A DNA stretch of 64,000 bases from Conoideocrella luteorostrata. Lineage: Eukaryota > Ascomycota > Sordariomycetes > Hypocreales > Clavicipitaceae. Positions 1 through 10,269 of the stretch are shown in pieces. The stretch covers positions 34,079-98,078 of the forward strand of contig JASWJB010000148.1 in assembly GCA_032433595.1 (NCBI GenBank), given 5' to 3'. The translations under genes were made by a program, and so were the position numbers. The notes under the pieces are model-generated. The model did no database searches. It was given only the letters and a program-made list of their open reading frames with translations, and was not told the DNA's origin. Numbering within the stretch: position 1 is the first letter of the stretch; each line of letters starts with the position of its first letter.

Positions 1-2
1 TC

Positions 3-767
3 CTCCGTGACCAGCCTCACCAAGTGCGCTGCCCACAATGTTCCACTGAACTTAAATCCGAAGGAGATGTTCGAACCCACGTCTGCTCCGAAGATGGGAA
101 TGTCTGTCCCAGTGATGGGAATGTCTGCCCCAATCATGGGAATGTCTGCCCCCGGAAACGCCCAGGTTTCGATCCAATTACCATGGAACAAAGAATCCAG
201 GTGCAAAATACCAAGGCGACGCGAACCGAGCAAAGCTGGAACAGTTTATTCAGCATCCTTGCACCTAAAAAAGAATTAACGTGTAGTCCTTACGTCAGCA
301 AGAATCACTCTCCGGAGCTCCGTGCTCTGACGGATTGTGTCCAGTCGCACCAAGTCGAACATAATTCGGTGCATGGCCAAGAGCAAGAGCAATATACACA
401 AATTTTGGACTACACAATTGCGATATTACGAAACTGGAATTCTGGTCCGTTCCATCCTCACATGTCTGCAAGGCGTACTGTTCGACCAAACCACGATACC
501 GCCCCTATTGCCGGAACATCAGTGGCACCTAGCGTAGCTTCTTCGGCGCTCTTTCCGCTAGAATCTGACTCGGCCTTGGGAAATAGTATAGGCAATGGCA
601 ATCCGAGCGAGTATGAGGCCCAGGGTGCGCCTAATCCAGCACTACAGCAAACAATAGACGAGCTCCATCAGTCCGATTTACTGAGCCCCTTCACTGACGA
701 GGACGGCGGTAATTGGACGATGCCGTTGGGTTACCCTGCTGACCCTTGGTCATCGTACAACTGGTAG
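3..767 (+). CDS. C2H2-type zinc-finger regulator, 3' part (partial)
   Basis: The open frame runs in from the left edge and ends at a TAG at 765-767. There is no ATG near the first visible codon, so the gene starts outside the window. The first visible residues form a CPQC...H-x-C finger-like element. After it comes a conserved-looking stretch GFDPITMEQ... with WNSLFSILAP, similar to the post-finger block of fungal C2H2 regulators (N-terminal fingers, then a 'GID/GFD...LFP' segment). The tail (residues about 150-254) is acidic and rich in Ser/Pro/Asn, as expected of a low-complexity activation region. Just after the finger, three direct 21-bp units encode repeats of DGNVCP. The function in transcription is inferred from family resemblance; the DNA target is unknown. 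Confidence 0.6.
   Translation, partial: LRDQPHQVRCPQCSTELKSEGDVRTHVCSEDGNVCPSDGNVCPNHGNVCPRKRPGFDPITMEQRIQVQNTKATRTEQSWNSLFSILAPKKELTCSPYVSKNHSPELRALTDCVQSHQVEHNSVHGQEQEQYTQILDYTIAILRNWNSGPFHPHMSARRTVRPNHDTAPIAGTSVAPSVASSALFPLESDSALGNSIGNGNPSEYEAQGAPNPALQQTIDELHQSDLLSPFTDEDGGNWTMPLGYPADPWSSYNW
93..155 (+). repeat. three tandem 21-bp units inside the C2H2 gene
   Basis: Three adjacent 21-nt units (93-113, 114-134, 135-155) differ at only a few bases and encode DGNVCPS, DGNVCPN and HGNVCPR. They add extra regularly spaced cysteines right after the finger and look like a recent in-frame expansion. Confidence 0.85.
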
Positions 768-1523
768 GATTACGTGGCCTCTGGGCTTAAGACAGGAATC
801 TAGGACAAGGCTATCTTAGCTAATAGGGATATAAATAGGGGGATATGGACGGGGCCGCTAGTAGAGGAATTATGTATCAGTTGTTCATAACACCCCTCTT
901 ACTATCAATGCACACGAATTTAAACCCGTCCTATTGATTCCAGCAAATGAACACCGACAATGGCTTTTTCTTGAAGGGAATGCGGTATGCTGGTCAGTCA
1001 TGATGATAGTAAAATAAGCAAGTTGATATCTTATTGGAGCAGAAATACCGCAAGGAGATCTTTGGTTGTTCTGTTACGTTATTGAGGCCGGAGCAACTGC
1101 ACAGTCGAAAATTGATAAAAATGAATAGAAAGTGATGAAATTGATGATGTCTGATGCGTTCCAAATTGACTGGAAATTTCTTCCCTTTATGGCCCAGATT
1201 CCGGACCCATCTAATCCGGCAGATTCCTTCGGTTTCCTCTGAATTCTGTGATGCCCTTGCACAGCTGAAACCTCCTGCAGTCATCCTTTAGCTCGTTCAA
1301 CTGCTCACTCGTTCCTTCAATAATTCTCTCGCTAATCTAGCTATTTGCGGCACTGATCTTCCGACAGAAGCGATTCTCATCGCAACATGTTCATGGGGGA
1401 AGAATCAAGTTTGCGACGTGTCGATAGGATGGTTTTCTAGAATGATTTAATGGCAATTCTCGAATATGCCGAGATGAGGAAAGCGAAGCTATTTTAGTTA
1501 CAACTAAAGCCTCGCTTCTATTG
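768..1523. other. intergenic, no gene seen
   Basis: About 750 bases between the C2H2 gene and a dispersed repeat. A 96-codon antisense open frame (994-1284) has no recognisable motif and probably arises by chance. Nothing else stands out. Confidence 0.5.
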
Positions 1524-1903
1524 TGTGTGGCGGAAAGGAACCTCTAGAGTGGCCAGAATCAGTTCACGTGAGTTTTTGGACTTGACCGAATTGGTCAAAT
1601 TAAACGATATAGCTGTAAGTAGTGGGCTTATCCCTCTTATAGGCAGATCATCATAAATTCAAGAAGTTTCCCCCAAGTCCAAGAAGTGTGTCTTTATGCG
1701 GAGCTTTGCTCCGCTGCCTATGATCATTAAATTGCTTTATTAAAGTGCGCAGAAGCTCGATAATTGCCGAGCAACCTATTAGATCATTTGATCTTACTAT
1801 AAGTAAGGTCTCTGTGAGAACCTTTCACAGAGTTTACGGATCGTTGCTGGTTGTGTGTCAGACACCAGCATTCGTGAGTGGTGGATGTGTGCTTTGGTTG
1901 ACA
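1524..1903 (+). repeat. dispersed repeat R1, copy 1 (possible decayed solo LTR)
   Basis: This stretch matches, in reverse complement, bases 5588-5937. Shared landmarks in order are TGTGTGGC-GGAAAG, a CACGTGAG site, GGACTTGACC, ATAGCTGTAAG, GGGCTTATCCC, TTGCTTTATT-AAGTGCGCAG, and GTTGCTGGTTGTGTGTC near the far end. Both copies can be framed as TG...CA (TGTGTGG to GACA). No 5-bp target duplication is visible, so solo LTR is only one possible reading. The copies have diverged substantially (roughly three quarters identical by eye). Confidence 0.7.
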
Positions 1904-2079
1904 AACTATAATTATTTTTATGAGTTACCCGTTATTGACACTGTTAGGTATTTCCGAGGCGTTTCTTATGGCTGGATACCTTACTTGGTTAAACCGGTAA
2001 ATTTGGGCATCGTACAACTGACTAATGGTGCTGAATCCAAATTTCGATCGCCATGAATGTCATGATAAGCGTAGTCACT

Positions 2080-2190
2080 GCCATCCATGTGTAGATGGAG
2101 AGGCACACAACATAACGCAGCCAGAGGCCACTTTTCATGTTTAACTTGGATCCTTAAATAAGACACATATTTCTCGTGACATTGAACCGG
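2080..2190. repeat. dispersed repeat R2, copy 1
   Basis: About 100 bases resemble 39310-39420 in the same orientation. Shared blocks include GCAGCCAGAGGC, ACTTTTCATGT, CCTTAAATA and GTGACA. Its class is unknown; it is probably part of an old transposon. Confidence 0.55.
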
Positions 2191-2415
2191 AGAGTAATCT
2201 TATCTACCCCCTTCATACAACAAAAATAAAATAATCATCTAATATTATTGAGAAGAGAGAACAATGGCATCGGCAGATTTTCCGTCCTAGGCGATCAAGC
2301 AAAGTGTGCGTATGTCCGAGTACATGTCAACAGAAACAACCATAGCCTTGCAAATACAGTATGTCTCCTATTGATCATAAATAGAAAATCTGCCAGTCTC
2401 ATTTTCTACTGACTA

Positions 2416-2680
2416 TTGAAACGGCCCGTTCCAACCGTAGCGGCCGGATACAGTCCCGTTGCGATCGGTGGAGAAACCAGTGGCTCGCTCAAAACATCGG
2501 CAAGTATAGAAGCTCTAGACGCTTTCAAATGCCCACTTTGAACAATCCCAGACGAAGAGATTATCCAAGCTGTCACAGTTTTTGTAACAGTTTGTGGTAT
2601 GGCAAGGTCAGCCAAAGATGTGGCAGACATCCCTCACGTCATTTTACAGCAAGATCGATTGAGGCGTTATCGATCGGGGA
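2416..2680 (+). pseudogene. amidase-signature family fragment (relic)
   Basis: Frame 1 reads VAIGGETSGSL-KTSASIEALDAFK, then a TGA stop at 2539-2541, then continues in the same frame to GMARSAKDVADI. The two blocks correspond to the Ser-Gly rich region (AIGTETxGSL..PA) and the downstream GPMARSxxDxA element of amidase-signature enzymes. The in-frame stop and the absence of the rest of a roughly 500-residue enzyme mark it as dead. It abuts the PKS relic that follows directly. Confidence 0.55.
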
Positions 2681-3334
2681 GGCCCTGATTTCCTCGTTGT
2701 GTTCGGCTTGCTGGCCAGCGTCGTTGGGAATAGAAGTCAGACCAACTATGCTGCTGCAAATTCTTACCTCGAAGATTTTGTATACTTTCGTCTTCAAAAG
2801 GGCATACCATGCTCTATATTGAATCTTGGCCCTGTGGAGGAGGCAGGCATAGTAAGTCATGACGACAAACTGGTGCAGAAGATGCAGTCCAACGACTGCC
2901 ACCTCTTAACGGAGTCGATTTTTCTCAACAAACTACAGCTATCCGTCGTCCAATCCCCTGCAACTGAGCTGTCGCCGGGTGTCGTCACCGTTGGCCTGAG
3001 CCTGATCAAGCCAAGCTCAGACCCTTCCGGTCGTGCCTTGTGGACCAAAAACGCCAGATTCTCCATCCATGCCAATCTAAATTCTGGGAACGGTTAGTAT
3101 TGGTCGAGCTAGACAAGGGTGTACAATTTTAGCTCAATCGGGAAGGAAACACTTTATAGATAGCCAACAATAGTATCAGTTGTAGAAAATTTTCGCACTT
3201 TCCTCGTGGGGACTGCAAGTTCTTCGGAGCAAATCCCGCGCACTGATGGTCCTAGCCCAATAGTGTTGGACCTATGGAGAGCCGTGCTAAGCGAGCTCAC
3301 CGCAGTTAATCACGCTATTTGGCCGAGGTAAGAT
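2681..3334 (+). pseudogene. polyketide synthase ketoreductase C-terminal relic
   Basis: From 2681 the frame reads GPDFLVVFGLLASVVGNRSQ then TNYAAANSYLEDF. This is the catalytic S..G..GN..Q.NYAAAN(S/T)YLD block of the KR domain of highly reducing fungal PKSs. Downstream comes the linker with GLSLIKPSSDPSGRALW and a W-x-K-x-A-R-F element, ending at 3097. After a possible intron, 3183-3334 reads VENFRTFL...GPSPIVLDLW, resembling the KR-ACP linker. No KS, AT, DH or ER is seen upstream and there is no room for them. This is a remnant of a synthase of perhaps 2,500 residues. Confidence 0.75.
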
Positions 3335-3957
3335 AAAAGAATAGTGTTAACCAAAAGGAGTAAAACGTGGGTAATATGATAATATGATGTGCACCATATT
3401 TACATGGCCCCGGTCCTAAGGAGGCAATATAGCGGGGCGTGGCACGAGTAATGTGGATGGGCAGCAAACAATCAAAGCGGAACAAGCCGAACTGAGTGAT
3501 TCCAAAAGACGAGGAGTAAAGGGACGTATGTCAAGTGTTCCACGGGCCCATAGCAAGTAGCCCAACGAAACCAGTCTGTTCCATAAAACTTCAAATTGTT
3601 TATGACATGATCTCCAGTCAAATTGATCCACCACTCTAGTTTTGCAACATTCGAACTTCCTGATTTATGACATGTCTTTAAATGTAGGACCCATGATCTG
3701 TATTGGAATAGTTGCTATGTAAGCGAGCTTATCACAGGGAGCAAATGAATGTCCCTACCCCAACGGTGTTGTTTGACGTAACTATCTCGTCTATATAAAC
3801 AATGCAACGCCAGTAGCTCAATCAGCAATGTCCTATTACAGCCTATTTTCATATTGTCTTTTTTGTGCCTATTTCTCTTGATCGCATTACTTCAAAGCAA
3901 ACCGATCGATTTTCATCCGCCGCGGTTCCCTGCTGTGACGACAAAGGAAATACCAAA
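3335..3957. other. intergenic, upstream region of the secreted-protein gene
   Basis: No supported gene. The 72-codon antisense frame 3416-3634 shows no motif. A TATA-like element (tctatataaac, about 3790-3800) lies roughly 160 bases before the chosen start codon at 3958 and could serve that gene. Confidence 0.45.
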
Positions 3958-5244
3958 ATGAGGCCGACTTCATTTTACTTCTCAGCTTTGGTTGGACTCA
4001 CCATTGCTGGTCCTGCCGTTATACCTCATGCGCCTCGGAGTTCTCCTCAATTTTATGAGATGTCACGAGTTAAACTCATGAGTACGCCAGGACAGAAGGA
4101 CGAGAGCAATAATACGTCTGAGGGGAAATCCAACCAAACTCTCGATGAACCGAAGGTCATTCTAAGACGATCAAACAAGACCGAAACCAGGCAACCCCAA
4201 AGTGAAACAGAGCTTGCCAAGGATGCTTTCCTTAAACTCCACAAGTTTTTAGGAGACAAACATGTGCGAACGATGGTAACTGTTGACATATTGCTTCCAT
4301 CCGTGAAAGAGGCAGTAAATAAAATGAAGGAATGGGATCACCCAATTGGACATGCTACAAAGGCTTTCGACGATGCAATTTCCAGGGTGCAGAGGAAGAT
4401 AGGGGGAGAGGATGTACCAGAAATTCATGGAAATCAGTTAAAGCTGAAAATGCTTTGCTTCCTCAGGGGAGAACAACGATACGAAAGTAACGTAGACAGG
4501 GCGTGCAAGCGGCTCAATGGGCCGAATGAGGTTCAGGATGGGGACAAAATAATTCGCAAGGGGCTCCAGCAACTTTTTGACGATTGTTTAAAGGTGGAAA
4601 CAACGCCTTTGGTTGAATCGGGCACTGGAAATGACAAGCGACATGACCTACTCCAACGTTGTAGTGCGCTCAGCAAAAAGACGTTGGAACTCAACACAGC
4701 AACGGAAGAACTCATTGCATTTCGGAAGAAGATCCGACAAAGAGTTAAAAACGGCGGCCAAGTAGAGCGCACTGACATTGATCAAGCTGCAAGGCTCATT
4801 TCGAGTGGCGGTTTTGGTGCACTTGACAGTACGGACAACGATTGGCCGACGAAAATGGCCGCATGGTATTTGGATGATGTGAGCAATGTGACTGAGCTGA
4901 ACAGAGATAACGTGCCCGACCTTGGCCCCCCGCCGATCTGGGTTACTAAGAAGAAGATTAAGGCACAATATATTACCAAGAGCTTAAGAGCGGAAAAGCA
5001 GGCATTAGGTATCTTGCGAGATGGACCATATGGGGATTTGTTCTTGGATGAGCCACCTCATAATGGGGAGATGTGCTGGTCACCTTCAGGCCTGGAGGAA
5101 TACAAACCTGTTGATTGGGACAGGCTAGTCGCCGCGCTTACCTACGTCAATGCAAGCCTGGAAGGCAAGGCATTCACATGCAGAGCATGTGAGTCCCTGA
5201 AAGATTATGACTGGCATCTTCGGTGTGGTTCGACTCGAAGCTGA
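3958..5244 (+). CDS. orphan secreted protein of unknown function
   Basis: Single open frame of 428 residues from the ATG at 3958. An in-frame ATG at 3865 would add 31 residues. I prefer the second because it starts directly with a signal peptide: MRPTSFYFSALVGLTIAG, positively charged then hydrophobic, probably cleaved near residue 18-20. The mature protein is hydrophilic, rich in Lys, Glu and Asp, with a likely helical middle. It has several cysteines, with a C-terminal CRAC...RC group. I recognise no domain. The gene sits with the PKS relic between two inverted copies of repeat R1. Secretion, repeat-rich setting and lack of recognisable homology would fit an effector-like or lineage-specific protein, but that is inference. 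Confidence 0.6.
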   Translation: MRPTSFYFSALVGLTIAGPAVIPHAPRSSPQFYEMSRVKLMSTPGQKDESNNTSEGKSNQTLDEPKVILRRSNKTETRQPQSETELAKDAFLKLHKFLGDKHVRTMVTVDILLPSVKEAVNKMKEWDHPIGHATKAFDDAISRVQRKIGGEDVPEIHGNQLKLKMLCFLRGEQRYESNVDRACKRLNGPNEVQDGDKIIRKGLQQLFDDCLKVETTPLVESGTGNDKRHDLLQRCSALSKKTLELNTATEELIAFRKKIRQRVKNGGQVERTDIDQAARLISSGGFGALDSTDNDWPTKMAAWYLDDVSNVTELNRDNVPDLGPPPIWVTKKKIKAQYITKSLRAEKQALGILRDGPYGDLFLDEPPHNGEMCWSPSGLEEYKPVDWDRLVAALTYVNASLEGKAFTCRACESLKDYDWHLRCGSTRS

Positions 5245-5587
5245 ACCTGCGTGTACTGGGAAGAAAACACCGTGGGGAAGCGTCGATTATTGCGCAACAG
5301 TTTGGTGGAGCTGGTCCATGGCTGATGTATTGTAGCTTCTTCTCGTTCTTCTCTTTGTTAGCTTGATCCGACGTACTAAAGCAACTGCTCATTTGAAAAA
5401 ACGAAAAAAAACTACAATTAAGTCTTGTAGATGTTCGATATATGAGCCTTGCCAACTTCATACTCCGCTTAATACAAGCTTGATAAACTTGGGGTTAAGT
5501 CTATAACAGCGGAGTATGTCCCAACGTTCAACATTAGTACCTTGCAGTTATGTCTGAAGCTTCTACTTTTCGGTTTCTAGTTTGTCG

Positions 5588-5937
5588 ACGCTTCTACCGG
5601 CGTCGGACACACAACCAGCAACGCTCTGTACACTCTGTAAAGGGTTCTTGCAGGGACCTTTCGTAATTCGTAGAGACCTCACTTGTGATGAGATTAAATG
5701 GTCTAATAGCTTCGTCAATGTTTATCGAGTTACTGCGCACTTCAATAAAGCAATTCAATCATAATAGGCAGAGGACCACTTCTTGAACACAGGGGAAAAC
5801 TTCTTGATTTAATGATTATCTACTAACAAGAAGGGATAAGCCCCCTTCTTACAGCTATAATCTGGTCAAGTCCAAAATCTCACGTGAATCCGTTCTAGCC
5901 GCCCTAGAGGCTCTTTCCGGCCACACACGATCATCTA
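5588..5937 (-). repeat. dispersed repeat R1, copy 2 (inverted relative to copy 1)
   Basis: Reverse-complement counterpart of 1524-1903 over almost its full length (see copy 1 for shared landmarks). It contains a fortuitous 60-codon frame (5582-5764) that I do not regard as a gene. Confidence 0.7.
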
Positions 5938-6659
5938 AGATCATCACGCCCCCTCAACTTAGATTTTGGCTCGTGAAACAACTTCTTAGCGGCCAACTCT
6001 CCCCATACCTGGCGGACTATTCCAGGGGGGGTCTTACTATTACCAGCACGCTGCCTATAGAACGCACGTCAGACGCGTCGTTTTTTAAGATCACATGTAT
6101 TATGCTTATAGATGCTTTTCATAAGTAGTATACTGATGTTAAGCGAACTGAAAACAACAAAAACGGTTAATACATAAGTGGCTGTCTGTTAGGGAAGTAT
6201 ATGTTATGGCTACGAAGTCTCAAAGCAAAAGAGCAATGCGCATAGCGAAAATCGGCGGGATCATATCCAAGTGCTCAAGCGGTTCGTTTCTCGAAGGAGA
6301 ATTCCGATACTCCATACATTACTTTCAGGTACTGGTTCCCAGTCATTTATTTCCCATGCTGGTACCACCATCTACCAACCGGTTCAGAATCCGCACTAAG
6401 CTGTTTACGGCAAAACAAACACCTGAGGCCGACGACCAGGTTCGTCACACTACTGGCCGTGCGGCCGTGGCATCACCAACACTAGCCCACCACTATCACC
6501 AACACTAGTCAGCCACATGCTATAAGATATAAGCACTAGTTAGTCCCGTCTCGAAATGGACTAAATCGCCTCTTATGGGAGATTCTCCGCACTCTTGAAT
6601 CTTTAACCACCACGAGCATTCTACTCCTGTATAAAGCTACATTTTGCACGATAATAGTC
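5938..6659. other. intergenic, upstream of the sulfotransferase
   Basis: About 720 bases. A 100-codon frame (6206-6508) has no motif and a composition unlike the genes nearby. No other feature seen. Confidence 0.45.
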
Positions 6660-7568
6660 ATGGGTCAAGGTCCTTCACAGCCCAAGGCTGGCACTACGTT
6701 CCGCGTCATTGGCGCCGGCATGTGAGTTGTTGTCTTTCTTTACGCGTTTGTGCCACTAACCCTCTCATTTCCCTGTGTCACCATGGTCTATTACCTCGTG
6801 CATTGAAGACTTGATTTCCTCTAACGAGAGATGATCTCTAGGTCTCGGACAGGAACTAAGTCATTCGCGGAAGCTCTCACCATTGCTCTCGACGCTCCCG
6901 TACACGACGCTGGTGTGCAGTCCCTCGCCGGATCGGCGCACCAGCGCAAGGCGTGGTCAGAGTTAATGCGCCTGGCACCCGTGGCAACCACCCATGCCGA
7001 CGAGAAGCAGGTTGACGCGCTGCTGGCGAAGCTGATGGAGGGCTACTGCGCGACAGTGGACGGCCCTTCGAACTTGCTGACGCCTGAGCTGCTGCGGGTT
7101 TTCCCCGACGCCATCGTCATTGCTACCACTCGCGATTCCAGCTCCTGGTACCGCAGCCTCCGCCTCATGAACTCCATGACGGATCCTTGGTATGTTCACG
7201 TGGTTGTGTACTGGATCCCAGTGCTCGGTAATTTCCACCGGTACATGCGAGAACTTCTGGGCATGTACGCCTGGCGCTTCGGCCGCCGCGAGCTGCTCAT
7301 CACGGATCTCGCACGTCATGAAGAGCAGCTACGTGAGGTCGTCCCCCCCGATCGTCTCTTCTTTTACAATTGCCGTGACGGATGGCAGCCGCTCTGTAAG
7401 ATTCTGGGCGTGCCCGTACCACAGCAGCCCTTCCCGCACCACAACAAGCCTGATGATGCTATTCGGGTGTTTCGCGGCCTTATGATCTACGGATTAAGTT
7501 TATGGGCTGCTGTGTTAGGAGCCACCTCACTGGCTGGATATGTTGTTTGGAACAAAGCAATGAAGTAG
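6660..7568 (+). CDS. sulfotransferase-family P-loop protein with C-terminal membrane anchor
   Basis: Two exons: 6660-6721 and 6842-7568, joined across a GTGAGT...CTCTAG intron, giving 262 residues. Splicing creates the conserved N-terminal element VIGAGMSRTGTKS (residues 16-28), the phosphosulfate-binding loop of the fungal sulfotransferase/P-loop family often annotated as NAD-dependent epimerase-like. Further family landmarks are VHDAG, a FPDAIVIATTRDSSSWYRS segment, and the late FPHHNKPDD region. The last 25 residues are strongly hydrophobic (LMIYGLSLWAAVLGATSLAG), suggesting a tail anchor. The substrate is unknown; these proteins are widespread in fungi and often lie near secondary-metabolism genes. 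Confidence 0.85.
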
Positions 7569-7944
7569 CGAATACACGTATGGTCGAGCAGGTAGTTTTA
7601 AAATTGAACCGGGAGCCTTCAAACGTACCTCGTGCACCGGGCTGTTCTGTACTTTCTTAACATGGCAGTTGGGGCAAAAAAATATCAACTTAGCATTTGG
7701 ATTATTTGAGATTAATACAGTGGAGCTACTTGAAACTTCGAGATAAGGCGCGCAGACCCTCGCCATTATAAAGCATAGCGGTTCCGTGCATATAGACATG
7801 AGCATAACACGGCAATCAACCAGTCAGTGCAGGTGAACGACTACCACGCATAAAATAACCAACCGCAAGTTGTACCTCCAATCCTTCAGACGGAAGAAGA
7901 GTCTAAGATACATGTGTCAGAGTGTTCCCAAACTGGGGGATCAG

Positions 7945-9472
7945 TCATTCTATAAAGGAAGAGGGCTGCGAACCTGTAACCGACGAAGTCATACCTGCCG
8001 CTGACTTGGTCTCCGACACGGGATAACCCCCCGTGGACTTTTTGCCTGACGAGTTGCTTTGAGCCGACTCATAGGTCACATAGGACTTGCTGCGCTTAGT
8101 TCCAGAGCCGAATACCTTCGGGAATATCCGCAATACGATTAACCGCATGGTAGGCAGACACGTGCATATGATGCTAACGTTGGTTTCGATTGTAGCCCAG
8201 ACGCAGACAATTGTTTGGTCCCACGTCGGGTTGTCCGAATTGGCAAAGTGCACCAGTGACTGCATGCGCAAGGTAGCAGCGACGGTAATACTACATGGCC
8301 TCGGAGTTAGCATAGCTCTTTTTTTTTGGGGGGGGGGGTTCCCAGCCAGTGTTCTACGTACAACAGGCCGGTCATGAACATAAACGCGGCTGCAAGCTTC
8401 TTCTTCCAGTGGAGCTTGAGCTTCGGGATCTGGCTGAGAGGTATTCCAAGCATCCAAATATCTGTGGCGACATGAACAGACGCGTTGGACCATGCGAAGG
8501 CGTTGATATTCAGACAGTGGCCTGCTGATGTTCCAGAGTACTGTGTCCAGAAGTAATCAACGGGTGTGCACTGAAAGATGGCAATAACGGATGAGACCAG
8601 CCCGAACACGGCAATTAGGATGGCTGTGCCCCAGAGTAGCCGTCGGATGCGTTTCTCGGGGAAAATATTGAGGTAGAAAAGCAGTAAGCTAATTTTGGCC
8701 AAGGATATCTCGGTAAAGAAATGTATCTCTATAATATAGAGATAGAATGTGAATGTCCTTAACTCTTCTGGTGCCAACGTCCAGATGTCTCTGCCCAAGC
8801 CATGGGTGGCCAGCCCCGCCACATTAATTGTCGTGCAAGATATGTGCAGGATCAGCGCAATGGTGATGACCAGATCGTCTACCGTGAAGGTCTGGGTCGT
8901 GCTAAAGAATCGTTTGAATATGAGACGCGCGACGGTGATGACGGTTGTTATGATCCCAACAGTGAGAGCCATGACACGGTAAGACCCAGAGCTATCTCGA
9001 ACCGGCGCGTTGCACCCTGTGAGGGTAACGTTCTTGGTCGCTATATCATGGCACTACGTTAGACCTATGGATACACATAGATTGACGATATACAGGTTGA
9101 GATGTTAGACGGGACTGCCGTACCAAGAGCATCCGGAAGAGAGCACGACGCTAGAATGCACTTGCCAGCGTCGGCCTCTATCTTCTTGTTGCTGCATATG
9201 CATTGTGCATCTGCAAGCGAACAAGTCGAGTTCAAAACCGCTGTCGCTAAACATGGCACCTATGATACAGATCAGCCAGGCCAGTTCTCGACATTCGTCA
9301 TGTGTATTCGGGTATGTGGAAGTCGGCAAGTACTAACTGCGCAAGATGGGAGCTTCGCCACAACATTCTCGACAGGTTCCAGCTCCCGCACTTGCAGCCT
9401 CTGACCCAAACACCCAGCCGACAAGAATAACGCCGATAGTAAGAAGACCCGTGCGCCAATCTGCATTTTCAC
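7945..9472 (-). CDS. CFEM-domain PTH11-type G-protein-coupled receptor
   Basis: Four exons on the minus strand: 9472-9338, 9259-9124, 9040-8362 and 8290-7945, giving 431 residues. Exon 1 carries a signal peptide. Splicing rebuilds a CFEM domain: LPSCAVPCLATAVLNSTCS, then CICSNKK, then CILASCSLPDALATKNV. The cysteine-rich domain is followed by APVRD and a seven-helix region typical of fungal 'rhodopsin domain' receptors, including HGLGRDIW, LFYLNIFP, CTPVDYFW and LVHFANSDNPTWDQ. The C-terminal tail is Ser/Lys-rich and cytoplasmic. Intron 3 (8361-8291) contains the run C11A9 on the coding strand, which makes the gene look frameshifted if unspliced. The family senses host or surface cues in pathogens; the ligand here is unknown. 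Confidence 0.85.
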
Positions 9473-10269
9473 GACTGCGAAAAGACGTAGACTGCTGTAA
9501 GTTGCGGCAGCTATCTACAACGGTGGGTTCGGGTTTCCTGAGCTACTTATGAGCTCGAATCCAGCAGTACGATTGAGACAAAATGATCGACGAACCTTGA
9601 CTGGGCTAATTCCACAGACACAAAACACCCCGATTATGCACCTGCTGCAGGGAATAAGCTGACATCCTCAACGGCACAACACTCTAGATCAGCCAGCAAC
9701 CCATGGATGGATGTTGTGGCGACTTGCGCTCTGATCCTGACTTACTTCCTTGACTCACGGCTAAGACACATGTCAAATTATACCCCTGTCCTCGTTCTTG
9801 GCACTAAGTGAAAGGACCTTTGGCAGCCAAACGTGGGGGACAGTTTATCTGAGCTATCAAGCCAAGAGGAGCCTCGCAAGAGATCACGCCTCAGTGCCGA
9901 AAAAGGGTCATAATATGGAACAGAAAACACGCAACTTGATGAGACGCCTAGTTGAATATCCAGATACGCACTTTTAATGAGGATCCAATTGCATTCACTG
10001 AGACCGTCGGTGTCGGTATCGAACGGTTCAATTTGAGGTGTGGACAAAAAGAGCTTAGTTGTAATTGCCCCCCCTGCAACGCCCCCGCGTCGACCCCTGT
10101 GGCCACACGACCTGTGCCAAATCCTACTCCATAGCACCAGCGGCATCCCATGTACCCGTTAAGGACTTCGCGCTGACGGCTTCTAAAGCTTGTCTGATTC
10201 GACCGACCTTGACAGGTGGAGGGCAATTTGTGTACAGAGTACGGAGTACATGACCCATCACATCACGCC
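9473..10269. other. intergenic, upstream of the receptor
   Basis: Several overlapping open frames of 60-120 codons on both strands (for example 9778-10146 minus), none with a recognisable motif. One TACGGAGTA half-site lies at 10240-10248. Confidence 0.4.

Noticed and set aside
2406..2630. 74-codon minus-strand frame at 2.4-2.6 kb
   Set aside because: The plus strand of the same bases matches amidase motifs; the minus frame has none.
8319..8338. Apparent frameshift at T9G11 splitting the receptor gene into two frames
   Set aside because: A good GTACGT...CATGTAG intron (8361-8291 on the minus strand) removes the run and joins the two frames at a conserved position.
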